This document shows positions 26,436-36,513 of a DNA stretch of 64,000 nucleotides, piece by piece. Origin of the DNA: Thalassotalea algicola (GTDB taxonomy: Bacteria; Pseudomonadota; Gammaproteobacteria; Enterobacterales; Alteromonadaceae). The stretch lies in NCBI RefSeq assembly GCF_012932965.1, contig NZ_JABBXH010000002.1, positions 582,623-646,622 of the forward strand, in the 5' to 3' direction. The notes under the pieces were generated by a model. It was not told the DNA's origin. It did no database searches and was given only the letters and a program-made list of their open reading frames with translations. The translations under genes and the position numbers were made by a program. How positions within the stretch are numbered: the stretch's first letter is position 1; each line of letters starts with the position of its first letter.

Positions 26436-28706
26436 TTAAATCTTACACGCACCGCCTTCACAGCCTTCATCAACTGTTTCTTGCGAGTCGTCTGCACCAT
26501 CGCGAGTATTATGGTAATAAAGTGTTTTAACACCTAATTTATATGCATTAAGTAAATCTTTGATGATTTGCTTAACTGGTACTTTACCGCCTTCATACTT
26601 CGAAGGATCGTAGTTAGTGTTTGCAGAAATTGTTTGGTCAATGAATTTTTGCATAATACCTACGAGCTCTAAGTAGCCATCATTACTAGGAATATTCCAA
26701 AGTAACTCATAGTTGTCTTTTAAGCGTCTATACTCAGGAACTACCTGCTTAAGTACACCATCTTTACTTGCCTTGATACTAATTAAGCCTCGCGGTGGTT
26801 CAATACCATTAGTCGCGTTGGAAATTTGTGAAGACGTTTCTGAAGGCATTAGCGCAGATACTGTCGAGTTTCTTACACCATATTCTTTTATATTTTCACG
26901 AAGTGTTTCCCAATCTAAATGAAGTTTTTCACCAGTGATTTGGTCAATTTCTTTTTTGTAAGTATCAATTGGTAAGATACCTTTGCTTAATTTGGTCTCA
27001 TTAAACAATGGACACGCACCTTGCTCTTTTGCAAGCTGGTTTGATGCCTTTAACAAGTAATATTGAATCGCTTCAAATGTTCTATGAGTTAGGTTGTTTG
27101 CACTACCGTTTGAATAGAATACGCCATTCTTAGCTAAGTAGTAGGCATAGTTGATTACACCTATACCCAATGTACGACGACCCATAGTAGCAGAGTGCGC
27201 TGCTGGCACAGGATAATCTTGATAATCGAGTAAGCTATCTAAAGCACGTACCGCTAAATCGGCAAGACCTTCTAATTCATCTAAACTCTCAATTGCACCT
27301 AAGTTGAATGCTGAAAGTGTACATAGCGCTATTTCGCCATTTGGATCATTAACATCTTCAAACGGCTTAGTCGGCAAAGCAATTTCTAAGCATAAGTTAC
27401 TTTGACGAATAGGGGCTTGCTCTGAATCGAATGGGCTGTGAGTATTACAGTGATCTACGTTTTGTAGATAGATACGACCCGTGCTTGCGCGTTCTTGGGC
27501 AAATAAGCTGAATAGTTCAATTGCTTTGATGCGTTTTTTGCGAATTGACTCGTCCTGCTCGTATTTTACGTATAGCTCTTCAAATCTTTCTTGATTTTGG
27601 AAGAATGCGTCATATAAACCAGGTACGTCGCTTGGACTAAACAAGGTAATTGACTCACCCTTAATCAAACGTTGGTACATTAATTTATTGAATTGCACAC
27701 CATAATCTAAGTGTCTTACACGGTTTTCTTCAACACCACGGTTATTTTTTAACACTAACAGGCTTTCAACTTCGAGGTGCCATAGTGGGTAGAATAAAGT
27801 GGCTGCACCACCACGAACACCACCTTGAGAACAACTTTTAACAGCTGTTTGGAAGTGCTTATAAAAAGGAATACAGCCAGTATGAAATGCTTCACCATTG
27901 CGAATAGAGCTACCTAACGCTCGGATACGTCCTGCGTTAATGCCAATACCTGCACGTTGAGAGACATATTTAACAATTGCACTAGAAGTCGCATTTATAG
28001 AATCTAAGCTATCGCCACATTCAATTAATACACATGAAGAGAATTGGCGCGTTGGTGTACGAACGCCCGCCATAATTGGCGTAGGTAATGAGATTTTGAA
28101 AGTAGAAATGGCATCATAGAAGCCTTCAATATATTTCAAACGCTCATTAGTTGGATATTTTGCAAATAAACAAGCCGCCACTAGGATGTATAAAAATTGT
28201 GCACTTTCATATATCTCACCAGTAACACGGTTTTGAACGAGGTATTTACCTTCTAATTGCTTAACAGCCGCATAACTAAAGTTTAAATCTCGGCTGTGAT
28301 CAATAAAGGCTTCCATTTGCTCAAATTCAGCTTGCGAATAATCAGCTAGCAAATGTTGGTCGTATTTGCCCATCTCTACCATGTCTAAAACATGTTCAAA
28401 TAACTTAGGTGGCTCAAATTTTCCGTATGCTTTTTTACGTAGGTGAAAAATGGCCAATCGAGCAGCTAAATACTGGTAATCAGGTGTTTCTTCAGAAATT
28501 AAATCTGCCGCAGCTTTAATGATCGTTTCATGAATATCTTCAGTTTTTATACCGTCATAAAACTGAATGTGTGACTTTAATTCTACTTGAGATACAGAGA
28601 CCTCATCTAAGCCGTCAGCGGCCCAAGCAATAACTTTATGAATTTTTTCTAAGTCAATTGCTTCCTTTTCACCATTACGCTTGGTTACAAATAGATTACT
28701 GTTCAT
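26436..28706 (-). CDS. nrdA: class Ia ribonucleotide reductase alpha subunit
   Basis: This 756-residue catalytic subunit has an N-terminal ATP cone (about 5-95, VTKRNGEKEAID), the ten-stranded barrel with redox cysteines (FSSCVLIECGDS; NLCLEIALP) and the C-terminal swivelling Cys pair in CEGGACKI. It reduces ribonucleoside diphosphates with electrons from thioredoxin or glutaredoxin, using the radical from NrdB. Length and N-terminus match E. coli NrdA (761). Transcription enters from the 413-bp gap 28707-29119, which carries an NrdR-box-like element. Confidence 0.97.
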   Translation of the reverse strand: MNSNLFVTKRNGEKEAIDLEKIHKVIAWAADGLDEVSVSQVELKSHIQFYDGIKTEDIHETIIKAAADLISEETPDYQYLAARLAIFHLRKKAYGKFEPPKLFEHVLDMVEMGKYDQHLLADYSQAEFEQMEAFIDHSRDLNFSYAAVKQLEGKYLVQNRVTGEIYESAQFLYILVAACLFAKYPTNERLKYIEGFYDAISTFKISLPTPIMAGVRTPTRQFSSCVLIECGDSLDSINATSSAIVKYVSQRAGIGINAGRIRALGSSIRNGEAFHTGCIPFYKHFQTAVKSCSQGGVRGGAATLFYPLWHLEVESLLVLKNNRGVEENRVRHLDYGVQFNKLMYQRLIKGESITLFSPSDVPGLYDAFFQNQERFEELYVKYEQDESIRKKRIKAIELFSLFAQERASTGRIYLQNVDHCNTHSPFDSEQAPIRQSNLCLEIALPTKPFEDVNDPNGEIALCTLSAFNLGAIESLDELEGLADLAVRALDSLLDYQDYPVPAAHSATMGRRTLGIGVINYAYYLAKNGVFYSNGSANNLTHRTFEAIQYYLLKASNQLAKEQGACPLFNETKLSKGILPIDTYKKEIDQITGEKLHLDWETLRENIKEYGVRNSTVSALMPSETSSQISNATNGIEPPRGLISIKASKDGVLKQVVPEYRRLKDNYELLWNIPSNDGYLELVGIMQKFIDQTISANTNYDPSKYEGGKVPVKQIIKDLLNAYKLGVKTLYYHNTRDGADDSQETVDEGCEGGACKI

Positions 28707-28789
28707 GAAAGACCTTGAGATTGTTTTATTGTTTTAATTATTTTTGCGGTAGATATTGTTGCAGCGTTAAACCGTTGCAATTGAGAGAA

Positions 28790-28834
28790 TTCAACTAGTA
28801 GGTGTTTGAACATCCGATGCACAATATATTGGGT
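28790..28834 (-). promoter_or_regulatory. candidate NrdR-controlled promoter of nrdAB
   Basis: GCACAATATATTGGGT (28819-28834) matches 14 of 16 positions of the NrdR-box pattern ACACWATATATWGTGT. A weaker, half-matching partner lies at 28790-28805. On the minus strand TTGTGC inside the first site and TACTAG inside the second could be the -35 and -10. Start-to-start spacing is 29 bp, slightly under the usual three helical turns. The rest of the 413-bp gap 28707-29119 is AT-rich without other supported features. Confidence 0.5.
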
Positions 28835-29119
28835 TTTTAAAATTTATAATCACAAGATAATGAGGTTCGGTGGCTAATGCAAGCGCTAAAAATCTGTGTG
28901 ATTATTTAATAATCTGAGCGATTTTTAGCTGGTTAGTAATGACTAACGTAGTAGTGCTTTTTTAAAGTGATTTTATTAAAACGCAATGTTTTTTTTATGC
29001 TAATTTACCCCTATAGAATTATTTGTTACATAAAATAAGTAAGCTTAGAACAAAAAGAAATATATAGGTGTTATGGTCTAAAATTCAAGCAATTAGCGAT
29101 TAGATTAAAAAATAAACAC

Positions 29120-29776
29120 CTACAAAACGTGTGCTTTTAGTGCAATTGGGTGGTCAATTTTTATATTCGCCAACCATTCATCGATTTCATTGAGGTTTTC
29201 TATATATCCCCATTTGGCTATTACAGTGAACATGTTGGCTCGATTACCAGCTTCAATATCTCGAGGAGCATCGCCAACATATATGCAGTCACTCGGAGCA
29301 ACACCTATTTCTTTTGCTGCTTGAAGTAAAGGTGCAGGGTGGGGTTTTCGTTGAGGTAAAGAGTCACCACCTAAAATACTTTGAGCATTTGATAATTCAG
29401 TAAATGATGGTAGTAGCGCATTGGTGAGATTAATTGGCTTGTTAGTGACAATTCCCCACGGAATATTATTTTCGTCTAAATATGCAATTAAATCGTTTAT
29501 GCCACTATATAAACAAGTATGAACTGCGATGTTTTTTTGGTAATAGTTTAAAAACTCTTTACGCAATGCTTCATAGTCATATTGTGACAGTTTGTCTTTA
29601 AAACCTAACTCGAGTAATCCTTTGGCACCATCCGATGCTACTGGACGGTATTTTTCTCGAGCTACTGTAGGTAAGTTATGCTGACTTAACACAAAGTTAA
29701 GTGCTTCACCTAAGTCATTTGCGGTATCGAGTAAGGTACCATCTAAATCAAACAGTACCCCTTTAAATTTACTCAT
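29120..29776 (-). CDS. HAD-superfamily phosphatase (phosphoglycolate phosphatase / MupP-like)
   Basis: This HAD hydrolase of about 218 residues has motif I DLDGTLLDT, a helical cap, motif II TNKP, and motif IV GDAPRDIEAGNRA. ATG 29776 is preferred, two bases after the ubiG stop. A GTG at 29800 would overlap ubiG. Proteins of this type are named Gph, but in Pseudomonas the ubiG neighbour is MupP, an N-acetylmuramate-6-phosphate phosphatase of peptidoglycan recycling. Sequence alone does not separate the two, so no symbol is given. Confidence 0.85.
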   Translation of the reverse strand: MSKFKGVLFDLDGTLLDTANDLGEALNFVLSQHNLPTVAREKYRPVASDGAKGLLELGFKDKLSQYDYEALRKEFLNYYQKNIAVHTCLYSGINDLIAYLDENNIPWGIVTNKPINLTNALLPSFTELSNAQSILGGDSLPQRKPHPAPLLQAAKEIGVAPSDCIYVGDAPRDIEAGNRANMFTVIAKWGYIENLNEIDEWLANIKIDHPIALKAHVL

Positions 29777-29778
29777 TC

Positions 29779-30489
29779 TTAACCTACCTTTTGACAGCAC
29801 AAAATATAATTAACATCCAAACCTGGTGCTAACTTGTGGTTTTCTGTTACAGGGTTGTAGTGAATGCCAGTCGCGTCAATGCATTTTAATTGGCTAGCTT
29901 CGGCCCAGCCAATTAAAGTTGAAGGTCGAATAAATTTGTCGTGATCATGGGTACCATCTGGCACTAATTTAAATAGCTTTTCTGCGGCTAAAATTGCTAA
30001 TAAATAGGATTTGGTCGTTTTATTCAGTGTCGAAAAAAATACATAACCACCGGGTTTTACCAGTTGAGCACACGCATTAACGATTGATGCAGGGTTTGGC
30101 ACATGTTCTAGCATTTCCATACAAGTAACTATATCAAACACTTCTTGGTTTTCTTGGGCCTTTTCTTCAGCAGTTATTTTTTGATAACTAACTTCTACTC
30201 CAGATTCTAGCGCATGAAGTTTGGCTACGTTTAAAGGTTCCTCTCCCATATCTATACCAGTAACATTTGCACCTAACTTAGCTAAACTTTCCGCAAGAAT
30301 TCCGCCACCACAGCCGACATCTATTATAGATTTACCAAACAATTCAGAAACGTGTTGTAAGATAAACTGTCTGCGCAAAGGATTTATTTGATGAAGTGGT
30401 TTAAAGTCTCCTGAGAGATCCCACCATTGGCTAGCAACTTTTTCGAATTTTGCTATTTCATTCAAATTTACGTTGAGAGATTTTGACAT
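29779..30489 (-). CDS. ubiG: ubiquinone biosynthesis O-methyltransferase UbiG
   Basis: This 236-residue SAM-dependent methyltransferase performs both O-methylation steps of ubiquinone synthesis. The SAM-binding motif is [12 protein letters not shown], followed by GIDMGEEPL and [11 protein letters not shown]. The N-terminus ([14 protein letters not shown]) and [10 protein letters not shown] near the end are typical of UbiG. It forms a two-gene unit with the HAD phosphatase and is divergent from the permease gene. Confidence 0.95.
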   Translation of the reverse strand: MSKSLNVNLNEIAKFEKVASQWWDLSGDFKPLHQINPLRRQFILQHVSELFGKSIIDVGCGGGILAESLAKLGANVTGIDMGEEPLNVAKLHALESGVEVSYQKITAEEKAQENQEVFDIVTCMEMLEHVPNPASIVNACAQLVKPGGYVFFSTLNKTTKSYLLAILAAEKLFKLVPDGTHDHDKFIRPSTLIGWAEASQLKCIDATGIHYNPVTENHKLAPGLDVNYILCCQKVG

Positions 30490-30573
30490 TGTTATAAGGT
30501 AGTGATGAATCTTGGCGAAGATTCTAAACCAATAAATTCAAGCAAGCATTAAAATAATAATAAAAAGGCACTA

Positions 30574-31869
30574 ATGATGTCTCAAAGCAAACTTAAACGG
30601 GTAATCGGTAAATTTGGTATAGCAGCATTAGCGATTAATGGACTGATTGGTGCAGGGATATTTGCATTGCCGGCAGGGGCTGCTGCCCAAACTGGTAACT
30701 TTAGCCCATGGGCGTTTTTAATTTGTGCGGTACTTATGCTGCTCATTGTCTTGTGTTTTGCGCAGCTTGCCATGGGGTTCGATCATACTGGTGGACCGGT
30801 CGCTTACGCTAAGCGAGCATTTGGTGATCATATAGCATTTCAAACGACGTGGTTATTGTATATAGGGCGCTTAACGGCACTTGCCGCTAATACCAACGCA
30901 ATAGTGTTATACCTTAGTTTTTTTTATGATGGATTTGCCCAAGGATTTCTACATTCGTTCAGCATCATTTTTGTGTTAATCACCTTATTGTGGCTTAACT
31001 TAAGAAATGCTGCTCAAACAATGTCAATTATTAACATTATCACTGCGATAAAGCTGCTGCCCCTAGTACTATTTGTATTGTTAGGTTTTACTTATATTGA
31101 TTTAGATAAGGTTGTGGCATTTAATCTTGATGAAGTTGAAAACTTAAGTGGAGCATTATTATTACTAGTATATGCATACATTGGTTTTGAAGGAGCAGTA
31201 ATACCAGCGGGGGAGAGTAAAGAGCCTAAGAAAATGATTGCTAAAGCATTAATTTCTACTTTGCTTATAACCGCAATACTTTATTTTTGTATTCAAGTGG
31301 TTTCTATTTCTGTATTAGATAATGTTGCAATTAGCAGTGCGCCACTAGCTGATAGTGCGCAAGTTATGGTTGGAAGTATAGGAGCAGCCATTATTGGCAT
31401 TGCAGCGATTGTATCAATTTCTGGTAATTTATCAGCGATTGTATTTACCGCTCCAAGGATGACTTTTGCCTTGGCCCGACAAGGTAATTTACCTAAGTGG
31501 TTTGCATCAATATCTGAAAAAACTAAGACACCGCAAAACTCTATCATATTTCTTGTTGTTTTTGCCATGATATTGGCATTGACTGGCAGCTTTATTTGGC
31601 TAGCGATAATCAGTTCATTGGCGCGTCTAATTGGCTATTTTATTACGATTTCTGCGCTTGTTAAATTAAAAAAAGAACTGATTCAAAGCCAAACTCAATG
31701 GATATTACCATTGGGCTTATTGATTCCTTTGTTAGCGCTTTGCGTGTGTTTATGGCTTGCAAGTGCCGCTAGTTGGCAGAGTTGGTTAACAACAATGGCT
31801 TTTTGTTGCTGTGGTAGTGGGTTATTTTGGTTAACCCGACCTAAAACAAAAAATAAAAAAGTTGAGTAA
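30574..31869 (+). CDS. APC-family amino acid permease
   Basis: This 431-residue inner-membrane protein has about twelve hydrophobic segments. The N-terminal IAALAINGLIGAGIFALPA motif is the unwound TM1 substrate site of the APC superfamily, and GPVAYAKRAFG matches TM3-flanking sequence. An acidic residue in YIGFEGAVIPAGES fits TM6. The substrate cannot be assigned. Two adjacent Met codons (30574, 30577) make the start ambiguous by one residue. Confidence 0.88.
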   Translation: MMSQSKLKRVIGKFGIAALAINGLIGAGIFALPAGAAAQTGNFSPWAFLICAVLMLLIVLCFAQLAMGFDHTGGPVAYAKRAFGDHIAFQTTWLLYIGRLTALAANTNAIVLYLSFFYDGFAQGFLHSFSIIFVLITLLWLNLRNAAQTMSIINIITAIKLLPLVLFVLLGFTYIDLDKVVAFNLDEVENLSGALLLLVYAYIGFEGAVIPAGESKEPKKMIAKALISTLLITAILYFCIQVVSISVLDNVAISSAPLADSAQVMVGSIGAAIIGIAAIVSISGNLSAIVFTAPRMTFALARQGNLPKWFASISEKTKTPQNSIIFLVVFAMILALTGSFIWLAIISSLARLIGYFITISALVKLKKELIQSQTQWILPLGLLIPLLALCVCLWLASAASWQSWLTTMAFCCCGSGLFWLTRPKTKNKKVE

Positions 31870-31914
31870 CTTCGTTTGAAATAGTCATAAAGTATTAAAA
31901 AATAGCTTAAAGCT

Positions 31915-31947
31915 AATACACTATTAATTAGCAATTAATAGTGTATT
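31915..31947. terminator. 15-bp perfect hairpin between convergent genes
   Basis: Positions 31915-31929 and 31933-31947 are perfectly complementary around a three-base loop. The element sits between the permease and the convergent small gene and covers the latter's last codons and stop. On the minus strand it is followed by a second small hairpin (AGCTTTAAGCT) and TTTTTT, so termination of the small gene is most likely; a bidirectional role is possible. Confidence 0.6.
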
Positions 31948-32177
31948 TGCGCTTCTTTCTGATAGTCGATAGACTCGCCGTATACCCTATCTCCCAGTTT
32001 ATTCATAATATTAACGATGCCAGCGCACACAGCAATAACCTGTTTATCGTCTTTAAAGTCATTAGGTAAAGTCACACGCCCATTTTGATTGCGAGGAAAA
32101 TTTCCATAGTGATGTTTTAGTTGTAAGTCCTGCTCGTCATAATATAGAACAGTGACTAGTTCATTAATGGCGTTCAT
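31935..32177 (-). CDS. small conserved protein of unknown function (TIGR02922-like)
   Basis: This 80-residue soluble protein has the pattern LVTVLYYDEQDLQLKHHYGNFPRN, then VTLPNDFKDDKQVIAVC and an ILNKLGDR-like MNKLGDRVYG. It recalls a short family annotated only in marine gammaproteobacteria; I recall the label TIGR02922 but cannot verify it. No catalytic residues or signal sequence are seen. It is transcribed away from gyrA; the 396-bp gap 32178-32573 separates them. Confidence 0.65.
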   Translation of the reverse strand: MNAINELVTVLYYDEQDLQLKHHYGNFPRNQNGRVTLPNDFKDDKQVIAVCAGIVNIMNKLGDRVYGESIDYQKEAQIHY

Positions 32178-32486
32178 GTTTGAACCCTCAATCTCATGTA
32201 GTTGTTACAATGTAATTTCAATTCAGTTATTTGTCTGTTGTGAATTGGTATTCAATTGTTACTCAACTGTAACGCTAACAATTGGTTTAGGTATAGTGAG
32301 TGGTTGTTTATTGTTCAATTTGAGATGTCGTCTATTCGCATCAAGAGAAATGACTTAGGTTATTCTGGATGTTTGCATATAAAATTTTAATATAAACAAG
32401 GAGATATTAGGGTTTATATATGGTTGTAATATTCCCTTGATAATCCATGACGAACATAGCAAAATGAAGCTCAGAAAGCTGTATGG

Positions 32487-32513
32487 CATCCCTACCTTTT
32501 GTGGTAGTATGCA
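32487..32513 (+). promoter_or_regulatory. stem-loop in the gyrA upstream region
   Basis: GCAT...CTACC and GGTAG...ATGC pair around a TTTT-containing loop about 60 bp before the gyrA start. A possible -10, TATAAA at 32550-32555, lies close to the start codon without a good -35. The rest of the gap 32178-32573 is AT-rich, with nothing else I can support. Confidence 0.3.
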
Positions 32514-32573
32514 CTGCTTAAATTAAAATAATAATTTCGAAAAATTCTGTATAAATAGGGATACCATCGATTT

Positions 32574-35276
32574 ATGTCCGATCTGGCAAAAGAAATCCTC
32601 CCGGTCAATATTGAAGACGAGTTAAAAAGCTCGTATTTAGATTACGCAATGAGTGTAATTGTTGGCCGTGCACTTCCTGATGTACGTGACGGTTTAAAAC
32701 CAGTACACAGACGCGTACTTTACGCAATGAATGTACTAGGCAATGACTGGAATAAACCATATAAAAAGTCAGCCCGTGTTGTTGGTGACGTAATTGGTAA
32801 ATATCACCCGCATGGTGATACTGCTGTATACGATACAATTGTTCGAATGGCGCAAGATTTTTCTATGCGTTATATGCTCGTAGATGGTCAGGGTAACTTC
32901 GGTTCGGTTGACGGTGACTCTGCGGCGGCAATGCGTTATACCGAAATACGTATGAATAAGATCTCACATTCGATCTTAGCTGACTTAGAAAAAGAAACCG
33001 TAGACTTTGTACCTAACTACGATGGTACAGAACATATTCCTGCGGTAATGCCAACTCGAATTCCTGCACTATTAGTTAATGGCTCTTCAGGTATTGCGGT
33101 TGGTATGGCAACAAACATACCTCCACACAATCTAACCGAAGTAATCAACGGTTGTTTAGCATTAATTGATAATGGTGAATTAACCATTGATGAATTAATG
33201 GAATACATTCCAGGTCCAGATTTCCCTACCTCAGGTATTATCAGCGGTAAAGCGGGGATCATAGAAGCTTATAAAACTGGTCGCGGTAAAATCAAAATTC
33301 GAGCGCGAGCAGAAATTGAAGTCAATGAAACTTCAGGCAAAGAAACCATCGTTGTTCATGAGTTGCCTTATCAAGTTAACAAAGCGCGCCTAATTGAAAA
33401 AATGGCAGAGCTTGTTAAAGAGAAACGTCTAGAGGGTATCTCTGCCTTACGTGATGAGTCTGATAAAGACGGCATGCGTATGGTTATTGAAGTAAAACGT
33501 GGAGACGTTGGTGAGGTTGTATTAAATAACCTATATAAACTGACTCAAATGCAAGTGTCGTTTGGTTTAAATATGGTGGCATTGACCGAAGGTCAGCCTA
33601 AATTATTTAACCTTAAAGAAATGCTTGATGCCTTTTTGCTTCATCGCCGTGAAGTAGTTACTCGCCGTACTATCTTTGAATTACGTAAGGCGAGAGACAG
33701 AGCTCATATTTTAGAAGGCTTATCAATTGCGTTAGCTAATATCGACCCTGTTATTGAACTTGTTAAAAGCTCAGCGAATCGTAAAGAAGCGGAAGAAAAA
33801 CTAGTTTCACAAGGGTGGGCACTAGGCAACGTAAGTAGCATGCTGGAAACCGCCGGTACCGATGCTGCACGCCCAGAATGGTTGGAGCCTGAATATGGTA
33901 TTCGTGATGGTTTATATTACCTAACCCCAGAGCAAGCAAAAGCGATTGTAGATCTACAGTTGTATAAGCTTTCTGGCATGGAACACGAAAAGATTCTAAA
34001 TGAGTACAAAGAGTTATTAGACTTAATCGCTGAATTATTGCACATTTTGAGCTCGCCAGAGCGCTTGATGGAAGTGATTAAAGAAGAACTTGAAGCAATT
34101 CGTGAAGAATTTGGCGATGAGCGACGTACTGAAATTACCAATGCTTCACATGATATTTCATTAGAAGATTTAATTAATGAAGAAGATGTCGTCGTAACAC
34201 TTTCGCATGAAGGTTATGTTAAATACCAAGCACTTAGTGATTATGAAGCACAACGTCGAGGTGGTAAGGGTAAAGCTGCTACTAAGATGAAAGAAGAAGA
34301 TTTCATTGAGCGTCTTTTAGTTGCTAATACACATGACACTATTTTATGTTTTTCAAATCGCGGAAAACTATATTGGTTGAAGGTATACCAATTACCATTA
34401 GCTAGTCGAACAGCACGTGGTCGTCCAATTGTAAACTTATTGCCATTGGAAAGTGATGAACGCATTACGGCAATTTTACCTGTCCGTGAATATGAAGAAG
34501 ACAAGTACATCATTATGGCTACAGCGTCTGGTACTGTTAAGAAAACGCCATTAACAGCGTACTCGAATCAACGTGCTAACGGTATTATTGCTTTGAATTT
34601 ACGTGACGATGATACGTTAATTGGTGTTGATATTACCAACGGTGAGAATGACATCATGTTGTTCTCTGACGAAGGTAAAGTTGTGCGCTTTAATGAGAAG
34701 CAACGTGACAGCGAAACCGGTGAAATTAAGCTTGATCCTGAAACAGGTGAAGAAGTCTTAGCATTAAGGCCAATGGGTCGTACTGCGACAGGTGTACGTG
34801 GTATTAAGCTTGAGGGTGATCAAAAAGTTGTTTCACTTATTGTACCTAAGAATGATGGCCCAGTGTTGACGGTTACTGAAAATGGCTACGGTAAGCGTAC
34901 TTCATTAGCAGAGTACCCAGCGAAGAGTCGTGCTACCAAAGGTGTAGTTTCTATCAAAGTGAGTGAGCGTAACGGTAAGGTAGTCGGCGCTGTTCAAGTT
35001 GAAGAAAACGACGAGATAATGATGATTACTGATAACGGTACGTTAGTACGTACTCGTGTCAACGAAGTTAGTGTTATTGGTCGTAATACTCAAGGTGTAC
35101 GTTTAATTCGTACTGTTGAAGATGAGCACGTAGTTGCACTTCAACGTATTGATGAAATTGAAGAGTGTGATGACGTTATCGAAGGTGAAGTGGAAGCTTC
35201 TTCAGACGGTAGCGAAGCGCCAGTACAAGAAAAATCAGAGTTTAGTGAAGAGTCGCTCGGCGACCCTGAAGAGTAA
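32574..35276 (+). CDS. gyrA: DNA gyrase subunit A
   Basis: This 900-residue topoisomerase subunit cuts and rejoins DNA during negative supercoiling. The N-terminus is almost identical to E. coli GyrA, including catalytic Tyr122 in AMRYTEIR. In the quinolone pocket position 83 is Thr ([10 protein letters not shown]) where E. coli has Ser; Asp87 is kept. The C-terminal pinwheel starts with the GyrA box QRRGGKG. A charged insert of roughly 20 residues (around [15 protein letters not shown]) lies within the pinwheel and helps explain the extra length over E. coli (875). The tail is acidic. A strong terminator follows. Confidence 0.98.
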   Translation: MSDLAKEILPVNIEDELKSSYLDYAMSVIVGRALPDVRDGLKPVHRRVLYAMNVLGNDWNKPYKKSARVVGDVIGKYHPHGDTAVYDTIVRMAQDFSMRYMLVDGQGNFGSVDGDSAAAMRYTEIRMNKISHSILADLEKETVDFVPNYDGTEHIPAVMPTRIPALLVNGSSGIAVGMATNIPPHNLTEVINGCLALIDNGELTIDELMEYIPGPDFPTSGIISGKAGIIEAYKTGRGKIKIRARAEIEVNETSGKETIVVHELPYQVNKARLIEKMAELVKEKRLEGISALRDESDKDGMRMVIEVKRGDVGEVVLNNLYKLTQMQVSFGLNMVALTEGQPKLFNLKEMLDAFLLHRREVVTRRTIFELRKARDRAHILEGLSIALANIDPVIELVKSSANRKEAEEKLVSQGWALGNVSSMLETAGTDAARPEWLEPEYGIRDGLYYLTPEQAKAIVDLQLYKLSGMEHEKILNEYKELLDLIAELLHILSSPERLMEVIKEELEAIREEFGDERRTEITNASHDISLEDLINEEDVVVTLSHEGYVKYQALSDYEAQRRGGKGKAATKMKEEDFIERLLVANTHDTILCFSNRGKLYWLKVYQLPLASRTARGRPIVNLLPLESDERITAILPVREYEEDKYIIMATASGTVKKTPLTAYSNQRANGIIALNLRDDDTLIGVDITNGENDIMLFSDEGKVVRFNEKQRDSETGEIKLDPETGEEVLALRPMGRTATGVRGIKLEGDQKVVSLIVPKNDGPVLTVTENGYGKRTSLAEYPAKSRATKGVVSIKVSERNGKVVGAVQVEENDEIMMITDNGTLVRTRVNEVSVIGRNTQGVRLIRTVEDEHVVALQRIDEIEECDDVIEGEVEASSDGSEAPVQEKSEFSEESLGDPEE

Positions 35277-35295
35277 CGCCTGAAAAATAATAATA

Positions 35296-35323
35296 ATGGG
35301 CGGTCTAACCGCCCATTTTTTTT
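35296..35323 (+). terminator. rho-independent terminator after gyrA
   Basis: ATGGGCGGT (35296-35304) and ACCGCCCAT (35308-35316) form a perfect 9-bp GC-rich stem with a three-base loop, followed directly by a run of T. Confidence 0.93.
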
Positions 35324-35357
35324 CACTAATAAAAATTGAATAAGGAATATCGAGATA

Positions 35358-36446
35358 ATGTCTGCAACATATAATTTCTGTGCAGGTCCTGCAATGTTAC
35401 CGTCTATCGTGATGGAAAAAGCACAATCCGAGCTTATTAACTGGCAAGATTTAGGGTGTTCGGTAATGGAATTGAGCCACCGTAGTAAGGCCTATATGGC
35501 TGTCGCAGAAAAGGCTGAAGCAGATCTTCGTATGCTGATGGATATTCCTGAAAACTACCATGTACTATTTATGCATGGTGGAGGCCGAGGTCAATTTTCT
35601 GCGGTTCCATTAAACCTGTTACCGACTGATGCAAAAGCGGATTATATTGTAACAGGCTCTTGGTCCAGTGCAGCGGCAAAAGAAGCTGCAAATTATGGCA
35701 ATATTAATGTCATAGATGCAGTGCAAGACATTGATAACATCAAGTCAATAAAATCACCGACTGATTGGGCGTTATCAGCAGATGCACAATATGTACATTA
35801 CTGTCCAAATGAAACTGTTGATGGTATAGAGATTTTTGAAATACCAGAAACTAATGGTGTGCCATTAATAGCCGATATGTCATCGACTATTTTGTCTAGA
35901 GAAATAGATGTAAGTAAATTTGGGCTAATATACGCAGGTGCACAGAAAAATATTGGGCCGTCAGGTTTAACAATAGTAATTGTTCGTGACAACTTAATTG
36001 GCAATGCTCGAAAGGAAACGCCTTCCGTATTTAATTATCAATTAGCGGCTAACAATGGCTCAATGTACAACACGCCGCCAACGTTCGCCTGGTATTTAGC
36101 TGGCTTAGTTTTCGAGTGGCTGAAGGATATAGGTGGTGTAGAAGGTATAAGTAGAGTCAACATAGAAAAAGCGAATATGCTTTATCAATGTATTGATCAG
36201 AGTGGTTTTTACAAAAATAATATCGATAAATCAAATCGCTCTTTAATGAACATTCCATTTTGGCTTAATGACGAATCATTAAATAGTAGTTTTCTCGCTG
36301 AAGCTGAACAATCTGGTTTATTAGCGCTTAAAGGCCATCGAAGTGTAGGTGGTATGAGAGCGAGTATATATAACGCAATGCCAATTGAAGGGGTAGCCGC
36401 GTTAGTCAACTTTATGAACGTATTCGCTGAGCGTCATAAAGCATAA
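35358..36446 (+). CDS. serC: phosphoserine aminotransferase
   Basis: This 362-residue PLP enzyme makes 3-phosphoserine for serine synthesis and acts on 4-phosphohydroxythreonine for PLP synthesis. It starts with the SerC signature [11 protein letters not shown]. The PLP lysine is in [12 protein letters not shown] near residue 196, and the C-terminal [14 protein letters not shown] motif binds the substrate phosphate. The length equals E. coli SerC. It is followed by aroA; the pheA, hisC or tyrA genes found between serC and aroA in Pseudomonas are absent. Confidence 0.97.
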   Translation: MSATYNFCAGPAMLPSIVMEKAQSELINWQDLGCSVMELSHRSKAYMAVAEKAEADLRMLMDIPENYHVLFMHGGGRGQFSAVPLNLLPTDAKADYIVTGSWSSAAAKEAANYGNINVIDAVQDIDNIKSIKSPTDWALSADAQYVHYCPNETVDGIEIFEIPETNGVPLIADMSSTILSREIDVSKFGLIYAGAQKNIGPSGLTIVIVRDNLIGNARKETPSVFNYQLAANNGSMYNTPPTFAWYLAGLVFEWLKDIGGVEGISRVNIEKANMLYQCIDQSGFYKNNIDKSNRSLMNIPFWLNDESLNSSFLAEAEQSGLLALKGHRSVGGMRASIYNAMPIEGVAALVNFMNVFAERHKA

Positions 36447-36470
36447 CAAAAAGAAATGAAGGAAGTATTC

Positions 36471-36512
36471 ATGTCAGAACATAAAACAAAACCAGCGTTG
36501 GAGGTTAACTAA
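36471..36512 (+). CDS. possible 13-codon leader peptide before aroA
   Basis: An ATG at 36471 behind GAAGGAAG (five-base spacing) opens a 13-codon frame encoding [13 protein letters not shown], ending TAA at 36510-36512. The aroA ATG begins one base later, and the aroA ribosome site (TTGGAGG) lies inside this frame. That geometry fits translational coupling. It could also be the leftover start of a gene lost between serC and aroA. There is no run of aromatic codons, so classical attenuation is unlikely. Confidence 0.4.
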   Translation: MSEHKTKPALEVN

Positions 36513-36513
36513 C

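Noticed and set aside
29067-29119. AGGTGTT/AACACCT inverted repeat after the HAD phosphatase gene
   Set aside because: The loop of about 40 bases is too large for a convincing terminator, and no T-run is correctly placed.
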